Source: Planctomycetota bacterium (GTDB lineage Bacteria > Planctomycetota > UBA1135 > GCA-002686595). Taken from it: a stretch of DNA of 64,000 bases. The stretch's first letter is position 1; the number at the start of each line of letters is the position of its first letter. Below are positions 16,909-25,088 of this stretch, in pieces. Under the pieces are notes generated by a model that was not told the origin of the DNA, ran no database searches, and saw only the letters and a program-made list of their open reading frames with translations. Location: the NCBI GenBank assembly GCA_028823345.1, contig JAPKBR010000004.1:56099-120098 (forward strand), written 5' to 3'. The position numbers and the translations under genes are program-made.

Positions 16909-19842
16909 CTAGCGCTTGCGTACCGGCTCCGGCCCCTGAACCACCAGGATCCCATTGTGAGACCACCCAGTTGCTTCTCTGGCCTCGGCTTCGTCCTCGG
17001 CAATCGCTTGGCGTAGGCGCTCTTGGGCCTGCCTGCGGGCTGCCCCGAGCCTATTCCGGTCCCCAGTGTTCATGCGTCCCGGAAGTGAATCCAGCTGGCG
17101 GCAGACATGCTCGATCTCGCGCAAGTCATCCGTTGCGGCTTGGACAGCGTTGCTCAACTGAGCCTCTTCAAGCCCCAGGTCCGTGGCGCGCCGGATCAAA
17201 TCGACCAGCTCAAGGGTGTCTTCGTCTTGGACAAACTCGGGGGCCCGAAGCAACTCCTCGGCTGCAGCCAAGAGTGCCGGCACCGAATCCCCACGTGCGT
17301 GCACGCTGCGACGCAAGAACTCTGCGAACTGAGCGGTCACCGCTGCACGCTGGTAACCGGGTGAAGTGGAGCCCGGATGGGCCAAGGCATCATTGGCCAT
17401 GATATCCAAGCTGCGCTCGGTGGCTCGACGCAGACTGTTGTCCTGACCGCCAACCTTAGGATCCTTCCAGCGCAATCGCGCGGTAGCCAGGCTTGTGCCG
17501 TCATAGACAAGGCCTCGGTCCAACTCGATCTCGAAGAGGGCAGTGACCTGGTGGCCAGCGCCTACCTCTCCCGCATCCACCGCATCATCACGGAAGGCTG
17601 CGTCGGCGATGGCCCGGTTCTCGTATCCAAGTTGACGCCAACGAACCACTTGCCGGCCGTTGAACTCCACTTGGATCTTCACGTCATCCGCGACCGGAAT
17701 GAAAGCGCCGGCGAAACGCTCACCCAGGGCACGCTGGATTGCTCGGTCGTCGTCGACGAAATCACAGAGGCCATCGCCTCCGTCCGCGAGTTGCTCAAGG
17801 AACGTGTCATTGTGCCCCTCAATACCCACGCCCAAGGTGTTCAGGTGGACGCCCCGGTTGAGGTGTTCGCGCACGGACTCCAGAATCTTGACCTGATCGG
17901 TCTGACCGGTGTTCGCCAAGCCATCGGACAACAGCACCACGCGACTGATCACGCCGGGAGCGGCTCCCTCAGCGGCAACTTTGTATCCCAGCTGCAACCC
18001 TTTGGCCGCGTCCGTGCCGCCTCCGGGACTGAAGGCTTCGGTTGCTGCCAAGATCGCGTCCCTTTCACCCACGCTGGTGGGCGACAAGATCTCTGTGGCT
18101 TCCCCGTTGAAAGTCACGATCGCCACAGTGTCCCTGGAATCAAGGTTGTCGAGCATGCGCTCCACCGCACGCTTGACCAGCCCCATGCGATCGTGCTGCT
18201 TCATAGAACCCGACACATCGACCACCAGCACCAAAGCCAAGGGGTCCCTCTCCCAAGCCTGGATTTCCTGGGCCCGGACGCCAACACGCAGGAGCCAACG
18301 ATCTTTGCCGTCGCGGCTGAAGCTAGGGGCCATTTCCACGGACAAGGCCAAGGCGTCATTTGTCGGCGCGACCAGGTCAGGCCGGAAGTAGTTCACGAAC
18401 TCTTCGGTGCGAATGCCCGCGCGGCCAGGCAGCTGACTCTTCATCAACTTGTTACGCGCAGCTCCATAACTGGCCGTGTCCACATCGGCTCCAAAAGTCG
18501 CTTGTGAATCTGCCATGGTCAACTCCCAAGGGTTGTCGCCCCACCATTGCTGGTAGAGATTGGGAAGGTGATCATTAGGCCCCACCAAGCAATTGTGCCT
18601 CGCGTCTTGATAGCGCTGATCCACCGTGTCCTGAATAGGTTTGATATGGATGGGCACGCGGGGGGGACGGACGGGTTCATCGCCCATCGCCAAATTGTCG
18701 GAGTCTTGAGACTCAAGCTGAGCATCCTCCACATCACGGCTGAGGAAGAAATCGTGCGCACCGGTCTCCAGCTTTGAGTCCCGAACGATCTCCTCCAGTT
18801 CCATCTCTTCTGGAGAGTTCGCTAGTCCTAGGTTGGCTGGAGAAGGGTCCGAAGACATAGAACCAGGGGCTCCCCCCCCGTACCCAAGGGCCTCCAGCCG
18901 GGATCCCTTTTGAGCCGGGGAAGAACCCTTCTTACCCTTCGTTGCACCCAAGGAATAGCTCCGCTTGAGATCGGCCCCCTGGGTTACGGGTGGCACAGCC
19001 AGGGCCGCCCCTGGTAAGGGGGGATTCGAATCCCCCGGGCCTCTATATGCGCCGCCACCGCCACCGCCACCGCCACCGGGGACATTAGCGGTCCCTAGCT
19101 TGCCTCCGGGCTTGGATAAGTTCTTCCTGGATCCTAAACGGCCACCATACTTATCTCCGGGCAATTGGCCGCTCAAGGTTGTGGTTGAGATTCCAAGAGA
19201 TTGGGGACCAGCACTCTCCGCTACTTTGAACTCTACTGCGCCCTCTAATTCTTCAGTTTCATAGACCTCGCCAGCCATCCCCGAATCCCCGGTTAAAGGC
19301 CGATCATAGGCTTGCTGAGACTGGCGCTCTTGGTCCGCGAGGCTTTGGTAGCCCCTGACCCATTGATCATCGGGATTGCCGCTTGCCACCCTGGGATTCG
19401 CCTGACGGAAAGCCAACTGCCCCATCAGGTTCGCCCGGGCGATGCTGGCGATGCGTTCATCGTGAGCTTGTTCATCGCTAATCACCACGTGACCCTGATC
19501 GGCGTATTGCAGCGCACCCCAGACTCCACCTGAGAGCAACACAACGGCGGCCGCAGAGCGCATCAAGGCACCCCAACTATGGGGAGAGGTCAGCACCTCA
19601 GAGCGTGCGTCTGAAAGGGTTGCCGCGGAACTCAGCAAGTCCTCCACACGGTGGGGCGCAAGGGACTGCACGTCACCCAGCTCGGATTGAACCAAGGCAA
19701 TTGTGGCCCGCAGGCGCTGCTCTTCCGCAGCAAGTGATGGGTCATTCTCCAGGGCTAACTTGATCTCGGCCTGGGTCGCCGCATCCGCTTCGTTCATCAA
19801 AACAGCGGTGAGCTTTTCAAGAAGGGGGTGGTGGGTACTCAT
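16909..19842 (-). CDS. Large VWA-domain protein (YfbK-like) with anti-sigma-like N-terminus
   Basis: About 977 residues. The N-terminus (MSTHHPLLEKLTAVLMNEAD...) is an acidic, helical stretch like the cytoplasmic part of anti-sigma factors, followed by one membrane segment around ALMRSAAAVVLLSGGVWGAL. A long low-complexity region follows, with a run of nine glycines, then a YfbK-type N-terminal motif (NPWELTMADSQATFGADVDTASY) and a von Willebrand A domain with MIDAS LVLVVDVSGSMKQHD. The C-terminal part matches the DUF3520 region of YfbK relatives. The start at 19842 overlaps the sigma-factor stop by four bases; a longer frame to 19938 would run into that gene. It probably regulates the sigma factor, or is controlled by it. 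Confidence 0.82.
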   Translation of the reverse strand: MSTHHPLLEKLTAVLMNEADAATQAEIKLALENDPSLAAEEQRLRATIALVQSELGDVQSLAPHRVEDLLSSAATLSDARSEVLTSPHSWGALMRSAAAVVLLSGGVWGALQYADQGHVVISDEQAHDERIASIARANLMGQLAFRQANPRVASGNPDDQWVRGYQSLADQERQSQQAYDRPLTGDSGMAGEVYETEELEGAVEFKVAESAGPQSLGISTTTLSGQLPGDKYGGRLGSRKNLSKPGGKLGTANVPGGGGGGGGGAYRGPGDSNPPLPGAALAVPPVTQGADLKRSYSLGATKGKKGSSPAQKGSRLEALGYGGGAPGSMSSDPSPANLGLANSPEEMELEEIVRDSKLETGAHDFFLSRDVEDAQLESQDSDNLAMGDEPVRPPRVPIHIKPIQDTVDQRYQDARHNCLVGPNDHLPNLYQQWWGDNPWELTMADSQATFGADVDTASYGAARNKLMKSQLPGRAGIRTEEFVNYFRPDLVAPTNDALALSVEMAPSFSRDGKDRWLLRVGVRAQEIQAWERDPLALVLVVDVSGSMKQHDRMGLVKRAVERMLDNLDSRDTVAIVTFNGEATEILSPTSVGERDAILAATEAFSPGGGTDAAKGLQLGYKVAAEGAAPGVISRVVLLSDGLANTGQTDQVKILESVREHLNRGVHLNTLGVGIEGHNDTFLEQLADGGDGLCDFVDDDRAIQRALGERFAGAFIPVADDVKIQVEFNGRQVVRWRQLGYENRAIADAAFRDDAVDAGEVGAGHQVTALFEIELDRGLVYDGTSLATARLRWKDPKVGGQDNSLRRATERSLDIMANDALAHPGSTSPGYQRAAVTAQFAEFLRRSVHARGDSVPALLAAAEELLRAPEFVQDEDTLELVDLIRRATDLGLEEAQLSNAVQAATDDLREIEHVCRQLDSLPGRMNTGDRNRLGAARRQAQERLRQAIAEDEAEAREATGWSHNGILVVQGPEPVRKR

Positions 19843-20447
19843 TGGACATCTCCCAGGGGCATATTGTTTGGTTGTGAATTCCCCAACATGGGGGCGAGTA
19901 TTTGGGACAAGGCCGCCAAGCCGGTGCTTAGCAGCCAACCGATGGTGCCGGTTTTAAGCCCGGTTATCTCAGCGATCTCTTGGTAGCTGTGGCCATCCAA
20001 CAAACGCAAGACCAGCACTTCCCGTTGGTCGGAAGGCAACTGGTCCATGCCGCGGCGAACCGCCGCTTTCGTGTCGGCGCCATCCACGGAGGACTGTCCC
20101 CCGGAAACGGCTTCGTCAGGCGCGACGGCCTGTTCTCGTTGTTCGCGTCGGCTGGTGGATCTCATTTCATCGGTGCATAGGTTTCGCGCTACGCGGTGCA
20201 ACCAAGCGGCGAGAGCGCCGTGCCCCGCGGAGGGGTCTTGGTTTGCGTCCGGGTGAGGCGCGGGTGGTTTCTTCGCCAGCCGTAGGAAAGTCTCTTGGAC
20301 CACATCCTCACAAGAGCCGCGGGGGCCCAAAAGGACCCGCACGTGGCGTAGAAGGGGTTCCTCAAAGCGCTGGATCAAAGCGGCGAACGCATCGGTGTCG
20401 CCGTCCCTCCAACGCTCCAGGAGAGATGCTGTGGTAAGTGCCTCCAT
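19839..20447 (-). CDS. ECF-type RNA polymerase sigma factor
   Basis: From the ATG at 20447 this is a 202-residue sigma-70 family factor with regions 2 and 4. Region 2: LLERWRDGDTDAFAALIQRFEEPLLRHV, then CEDVVQETFLRLAKK and AWLHRVARNLCTDEMR. Region 4: MDQLPSDQREVLVLRLLDGHSYQEIAEITGLKTGTIGWLL. The usual V-S-R of region 4 is replaced by TIGWLL, which is less common. The frame is open upstream to 20792, but those residues are low-complexity and unlike any sigma factor. The end overlaps the VWA gene by ATGA, so the two are translationally coupled. Confidence 0.9.
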   Translation of the reverse strand: MEALTTASLLERWRDGDTDAFAALIQRFEEPLLRHVRVLLGPRGSCEDVVQETFLRLAKKPPAPHPDANQDPSAGHGALAAWLHRVARNLCTDEMRSTSRREQREQAVAPDEAVSGGQSSVDGADTKAAVRRGMDQLPSDQREVLVLRLLDGHSYQEIAEITGLKTGTIGWLLSTGLAALSQILAPMLGNSQPNNMPLGDVQ

Positions 20448-20584
20448 GGGCTGTGCAGCATGGAACGGAGGGAACCCCCGAACCCTTGGGTTTTTTTCCA
20501 AGAAACCCGCTCGCTGATGCCGTGTCCCCGTGGGCGCCCCCCCAAAACCCCGCCACACCCCCTTTGGGGCACTATCCTGAACGC

Positions 20585-21628
20585 ATGGCCCCCTTTGACC
20601 CCGACGCAGCAGCCCAACCGGGCAGTGGAATTTTCGGTCTGCCCCTGGGCCCCGATGATGCCTGGGCCCAGGTACTGGGCGTGCCCTTTGACGCCACCAC
20701 GTCTTACCGGCGAGGGACCATGCACGGGCCCGAGGCCATCGTCGCCGCCTCTGCCCAGGTGGACCTTCACGATCGTTTGTTCCCCGGAGCACACGAGGGC
20801 GGGATTCATTACGTCGCCGATCAAGGAACCGTCGAGAGCTGGAACCAAGAAGCCCGCGCCCTTGCGAACCCGATCATCGCCGCGGGAGGCGCTGATCCCG
20901 ACGACGACTCCCACCAGCAAGCACTCGCCCGCATCAACCACTTAGGGGATGCCCTACGAGATCACGTGCACGCGTTCACCGAAGGATGCTTTGCCGCAAA
21001 GAGACTTCCTGTTCTCTTGGGGGGAGACCACAGCATTCCATTCGGGGGCATGGAAGCTGCCGCAGGACGATTCGATCAACTGGGTGTGTTGCAGTTTGAT
21101 GCCCACGCAGATCTGCGTGAGGACTACGAGGGCTTCCGCTGGTCCCACGCCTCGATCTTTCACAATGTGTTGGAGGAACTGCCCCAGGTGCGCTCCTTGG
21201 TGCAGGTGGGTGTGCGCGATCTTGGGCACGGGGAAGCCTTGCGCTGTGCGGAAGATGAGCGCATCACAACGCTCTTTGACGACCAGTGGGCAAAAACGAT
21301 TCCCGCCAGCGCTGAGCGTGATCAAATCATGCAGGACAGCATCAACACCCTGCCCAAAGACGTCTGGGTTAGCTTCGACATTGATGGCCTCAGCCCGGAC
21401 CTCTGCCCACACACGGGCACCCCGGTTCCGGGTGGTCTCGATTGGCACTCAGCCATGGCCTGGCTCCAGGCACTGGTGCAAAGCGGCCGTACGGTAGTGG
21501 GTTTGGACCTTTGCGAGGTAGCGCCGGGTCCAGATGCTGATCCCCAGGGGACCAGTTGGGATGCGGTAGTCGGGGCCCGCTTGCTCTACCGACTGATTGG
21601 CGCCGCCAGATGGAGCCACCGAAGCTGA
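20585..21628 (+). CDS. Arginase/agmatinase/formiminoglutamase family hydrolase
   Basis: A 347-residue ureohydrolase-fold protein. The binuclear manganese motifs are present in order: LLGGDHSIPFG, LQFDAHADLR and SFDIDGLSPDLCPHTGTPVPGG. It also has the early VPFDATTSYRRGT loop seen in agmatinase and formiminoglutamase proteins. An insertion of about 50 residues (AGGADPDDDSHQQALARIN) before the first motif is longer than in E. coli SpeB. The substrate could be agmatine, arginine or another guanidino compound. The start at 20585 was chosen because the frame before it is a poor match to the family. It is divergent from the ECF sigma factor. Confidence 0.87.
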   Translation: MAPFDPDAAAQPGSGIFGLPLGPDDAWAQVLGVPFDATTSYRRGTMHGPEAIVAASAQVDLHDRLFPGAHEGGIHYVADQGTVESWNQEARALANPIIAAGGADPDDDSHQQALARINHLGDALRDHVHAFTEGCFAAKRLPVLLGGDHSIPFGGMEAAAGRFDQLGVLQFDAHADLREDYEGFRWSHASIFHNVLEELPQVRSLVQVGVRDLGHGEALRCAEDERITTLFDDQWAKTIPASAERDQIMQDSINTLPKDVWVSFDIDGLSPDLCPHTGTPVPGGLDWHSAMAWLQALVQSGRTVVGLDLCEVAPGPDADPQGTSWDAVVGARLLYRLIGAARWSHRS

Positions 21629-21632
21629 TTGG

Positions 21633-22589
21633 TCAGCCGCCCAGTCCGGCGAACATCGAAGCGGACCAAGCAAAGTAAGCCGCCAGGGCAAGGGCTGCTT
21701 TCCAGCGACCCGAGGGCAGCCTCAGGAACAAAATCAAGCCAAGGGAAAATGCCGCGGTCAGGGGCAGGTCCACCTCCATGGTGCGCTCAAGAATCCCGCT
21801 GGAGTCCGGGTCGAGGGGGCCCGTACCAAAAGCAATGCCCAAGACCATCAGGGTGTTGAAAATGTTGCTCCCGACCACGTTGCCCAGACCAAGCTCCGCA
21901 TGACCCTTGAGTGCGCTCACAATTCCCGCCGCAAGTTCGGGCAAGCTGGTCCCCACCGCGAGGACCGTAAATCCAATCACCGTCGGGGGAACACCAAGAG
22001 CCTCGGCCAAACCAATTCCACCCTCCATGGCCCCATACGCTCCCAGGGCAATCGCAATCGATCCAAGCACGATCAGCACCCAGGGATGGTGCGATCCGTG
22101 GGTAGCCACTTCCTCAAGGGCGGACACTCCCTCTTCCCGGGGATTACGCAGAACCAAAACCTGATAGAGCACGAATCCAAGAAAGAGCACCAAGCCCTCG
22201 ATCCAACCCAAGGCACCCCCGCCAGAAACCAAATACAACAGTCCCAAGGAACCCAGCAGCCAAGAGGTCTCCCTCGCCGACAAGGCCTGCGCGAACACCC
22301 GCGGCAGAATCAACCCGGTTGCGCCGAGCACCAAACCAATGTTGGCGATGTTCGATCCGAGAACCGTGCCCAGGGCAAGGCCATGTTCTCCACGATTTGT
22401 GGCTAAGGATGCGACCACCACCTCCGGTAGGGAAGTCCCCAATGCAACTACCGTAAGGCCCGTAACCATCGGGGGTATGCCCAGTATTCTTGCTAGGGCA
22501 ACCCCTCCGTCCACGAGCCAGCCAGCGCCCTTGGTCAGGAATAGGAAGCCTACAACAAGAAACAGGCAGTCAACCAGGAAGGGAGGCAT
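21633..22589 (-). CDS. Na+/Ca2+ exchanger family (CaCA, YrbG-like) transporter
   Basis: A 318-residue protein with about ten membrane segments and the two inverted alpha repeats of the CaCA family. Alpha-1: VALGTSLPEVVVASLA then LGTVLGSNIANIGLVLG. Alpha-2: VGTSLPELAAGIVSAL then LGNVVGSNIFNTLMVLG. The G-T-S-L-P-E and G-S-N-I motifs form the ion site. It is expected to exchange sodium or protons for calcium at the inner membrane. It is convergent with the arginase-family gene, with a four-base gap. Confidence 0.92.
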   Translation of the reverse strand: MPPFLVDCLFLVVGFLFLTKGAGWLVDGGVALARILGIPPMVTGLTVVALGTSLPEVVVASLATNRGEHGLALGTVLGSNIANIGLVLGATGLILPRVFAQALSARETSWLLGSLGLLYLVSGGGALGWIEGLVLFLGFVLYQVLVLRNPREEGVSALEEVATHGSHHPWVLIVLGSIAIALGAYGAMEGGIGLAEALGVPPTVIGFTVLAVGTSLPELAAGIVSALKGHAELGLGNVVGSNIFNTLMVLGIAFGTGPLDPDSSGILERTMEVDLPLTAAFSLGLILFLRLPSGRWKAALALAAYFAWSASMFAGLGG

Positions 22590-22705
22590 GGGATAGCGGG
22601 ATCAGGATTGAGCGGACAAGATAGAGGCCTAGATCCTAGACCCCGACCGGCCAAGCTTGGATTGAAATCCCTCCTTTCCATCTCTTCACCTCTACCCCTA
22701 TTCCC

Positions 22706-23854
22706 ATGCAATCATTCCTTTCCCGTGTTTTACCTCTTCTCCTCTTGAGCGTTGCCCCCGCGGTGGCCCAGACCCCTGTCACCGTGGCCTTCGAGTCTTT
22801 TGATTATGCCACTGGAGGGCTCGGCGGCCTCGGCGGGGGCACCGGCTGGTTCAGCACCTGGTGGTCGGGCAACAACGCCGACGACGCCATCGTCCGCAGC
22901 GGGTCCCTGGATTCCATCGGCAACAAGGGCACCACGAACTGGGAGCATGCTGGCTCTTACCGCATCCCCGAATCCGGCCCGCATACGGACATTGCCCCGG
23001 ATGGCCGCTTCGGCTCGGGCGACGGTGTCATGTGGATCAGTTTCCGAGCCCAACGGGCTGGCACGGACGACTACGGCGGATTCTCCCTCAACGAGCAATT
23101 CGTTGGTGAGAAACTCTTCATCGGCTCTCCCTGGCAAATGTACGAGTGGGGCATGGAAGATCCCGCCACAGGAACCAGAGCCATGATCTCTGGCTCCAAC
23201 GTCGACACGGTGACCCATGTTGTGGTCCGTCTGACTTTCACATCGGCGGGTGAAACGGCCGAAATGTGGCTCGACCCCGGCACGAGCCACCCAACGAGCC
23301 CCGCGGGCGCTGTACTCCTGCTAGGCGACTTTGCCTGGAACGAAATCCGCCTGCAATCCGGCGGCAACAACGGAGGCACAACGGCTTACGACTTCGACGA
23401 GATCCTGATCGAAAAGGAAGTCCCCGGCATTGGCACCAGCTACTGCGCGGCGAACCTGAACTCGACTGGAACAGCCGCTTCCATCATCGCATCGGGAAGC
23501 ACCGTTGTTGCAGACAACAACCTGACCTTGGAAGCCACCAACCTGCCTCTGAATCAGTTTGGGTTCTTCCTCGCTTCTCGTAGCCAGGGCTTTGTGGCTA
23601 ACCCGGGCGGGTCCCAGGGCAACATCTGCTTGGGCGCTCCGATCGCGCGATTCAATGCGGCCGGAGGCTACAGCATCGGAAACTCGGGGGCTTCAGGGTC
23701 GATCAGCCTCCTCATCGACATGGGCAACATCCCGCTCACCCCGGTGACTTCGATCCTAGCTGGCGAAACCTGGAACTTCCAAGCCTGGTATCGCGACCTG
23801 AACCCCACAAACACAAGCAACTTCACCGACGGGCTCTCCGTCACTTTCCAATAG
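22706..23854 (+). CDS. Secreted protein with shared C-terminal domain, paralogue A
   Basis: The 382-residue protein has a signal peptide (MQSFLSRVLPLLLLSVAPAVAQ). Its N-terminal part opens VAFESFDYATGGLGGLGGG and includes GWFSTWWSGNNADDAIV and DDYGGFSLNEQFVGEKLFIGSPWQ, which look like a concanavalin-type sandwich domain. The last 134 residues are the shared C-terminal domain: SYCAANLNSTGTAASI, GFFLASRSQGFVANPGGSQG, ICLGAPIARF and GETWNFQAWYRDLN then NFTDGLSVTF. Paralogue B follows 73 bases downstream with the same organisation. The function is unknown; it is probably surface-exposed. Confidence 0.82.
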   Translation: MQSFLSRVLPLLLLSVAPAVAQTPVTVAFESFDYATGGLGGLGGGTGWFSTWWSGNNADDAIVRSGSLDSIGNKGTTNWEHAGSYRIPESGPHTDIAPDGRFGSGDGVMWISFRAQRAGTDDYGGFSLNEQFVGEKLFIGSPWQMYEWGMEDPATGTRAMISGSNVDTVTHVVVRLTFTSAGETAEMWLDPGTSHPTSPAGAVLLLGDFAWNEIRLQSGGNNGGTTAYDFDEILIEKEVPGIGTSYCAANLNSTGTAASIIASGSTVVADNNLTLEATNLPLNQFGFFLASRSQGFVANPGGSQGNICLGAPIARFNAAGGYSIGNSGASGSISLLIDMGNIPLTPVTSILAGETWNFQAWYRDLNPTNTSNFTDGLSVTFQ

Positions 23855-23876
23855 GTCTTCCCCTGACGTTTTTGGT

Positions 23877-23914
23877 GGCTGGCAGAGCGCACGACCGCTC
23901 GGCCAGCCCATTTT
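23877..23914 (+). terminator. Rho-independent-type terminator hairpin
   Basis: A long hairpin lies 22 bases after the stop of paralogue A. GGCTGGC (23877-23883) pairs with GCCAGCC (23902-23908) and an inner GAGCG pairs with CGCTC, giving about 12 base pairs around a six-base loop, followed by CATTTT. The T run is short but the stem is strong. It would separate transcription of the two paralogues. Confidence 0.6.
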
Positions 23915-23927
23915 ATCGGACGAGTGA

Positions 23928-25088
23928 ATGACCATGCACTACAAGACTAGCCTCCTCCTATTCGCCCTACTGACATCTAGTGCCATAGGGCAGACCCAGG
24001 TGATCTCGTCCGAGTCTTTTGACTATCCGGTTGGCGACACCTTGGGAGGAAAGTCAGGTGGTGATGGTTGGTTGTTCCCTTGGTGGTCAGGTAACAACCT
24101 CGATGATTGCCTGATCCAAAGTCCTGGGGTGGATGCAATTGGAGAACAAGTCACTACCAACAACGAGGACGCAGGCAGCTACCGGTTGGTGGACTACACC
24201 AATTTCGGGCATCTTGCTGATACCCAGTTCCGGTTCGGCATAGATAACACGGTTTTCTGGGTCAGTTTTTGGACCCAGCAACCAGCCTCATCCACCGACG
24301 AGTACGGCGGTTTCTCGTTTAATGAGCAGCTCGTCGCCGAGAAGTTATTCATTGGCAGCCCCTGGCAAAGTGGCCTCCTAGGAATTCAGCCCGTGGGAAC
24401 ACCGATGGTCACAATCCCAGGCACGGACCCCCTGGCTTTAAGTCGCATGGTGGTGCGAGTGGAACACCTCCCAGGGGACGAGAACATCAAGATCTGGATC
24501 AATCCACCCGTAACCCACCCCGATCCCTCCCAATCACCCCCGGACCTAGACGAGATGGTGCCGGACTTCGTTTGGAACGAGATCCGACTGCAGTCGGGAT
24601 CCAACCAAGGCGGTCAGACGGGCTGGCATTTCGATGACCTCGTGATCGAAACGGAAGGGGGCAGCTTCCCGGGCATCGGCGTGAACTACTGCACAGCGGT
24701 GAGCAACTCCAGTGGGGCGCCCGCGTCAATTTCCGCAACCGGAGAGGATCAGGCAGGAGGGCAGCCCCTCTTCTTGGCCGCAGCCAATCTTCCCTTGGGA
24801 GAATTCGGCTACTTCCTCACGAGCCAGTCCGCGGGCTTCGTCCCAAATCCAGGTGGTTCCCAGGGGCACCTTTGCATCATTGGACAGATCGGGCGTTTCA
24901 CTGCTCAGATCCAGAATTCGGGCACGACGGGGCAAGTGCAGATCCCGGTGGACACAAGCGCCCTTCCCCTGGGCAGCGTGACCGCTATTCAGCCGGGAGA
25001 AACCTGGAACTTCCAATACTGGTATCGAGACCTCAACCCCACAGCCACCTCTAACTTCTCGGACGGGATCGCTATCCTCTTTCAATGA
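23928..25088 (+). CDS. Secreted protein with shared C-terminal domain, paralogue B
   Basis: The 386-residue paralogue of the preceding protein keeps the same order: signal peptide (HYKTSLLLFALLTSSAIGQ), ESFDYPVGDTLGGKSGGDG, WWSGNNLDDCLI, DEYGGFSFNEQLVAEKLFIGSPWQ and the C-terminal domain from VNYCTAVSNSSGAPASI to GETWNFQYWYRDLN and NFSDGIAILF. An alternative start two codons downstream (MHYKTS) is equally plausible. The gene ends in an ATGA overlap with the GH13 gene, which ties this protein to a secreted glucan-active enzyme and hints at a carbohydrate-related role. Confidence 0.82.
   Translation: MTMHYKTSLLLFALLTSSAIGQTQVISSESFDYPVGDTLGGKSGGDGWLFPWWSGNNLDDCLIQSPGVDAIGEQVTTNNEDAGSYRLVDYTNFGHLADTQFRFGIDNTVFWVSFWTQQPASSTDEYGGFSFNEQLVAEKLFIGSPWQSGLLGIQPVGTPMVTIPGTDPLALSRMVVRVEHLPGDENIKIWINPPVTHPDPSQSPPDLDEMVPDFVWNEIRLQSGSNQGGQTGWHFDDLVIETEGGSFPGIGVNYCTAVSNSSGAPASISATGEDQAGGQPLFLAAANLPLGEFGYFLTSQSAGFVPNPGGSQGHLCIIGQIGRFTAQIQNSGTTGQVQIPVDTSALPLGSVTAIQPGETWNFQYWYRDLNPTATSNFSDGIAILFQ

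Noticed and set aside
17377..18507. 376-codon frame antisense to the VWA gene
   Set aside because: Lies wholly inside a well-supported gene, has no recognised motif, and is the typical shadow frame of GC-rich coding sequence.
20448..20792. N-terminal extension of the ECF sigma factor
   Set aside because: Low-complexity Arg/Gly/Pro-rich residues with no sigma-factor sequence, antisense to the arginase-family gene.
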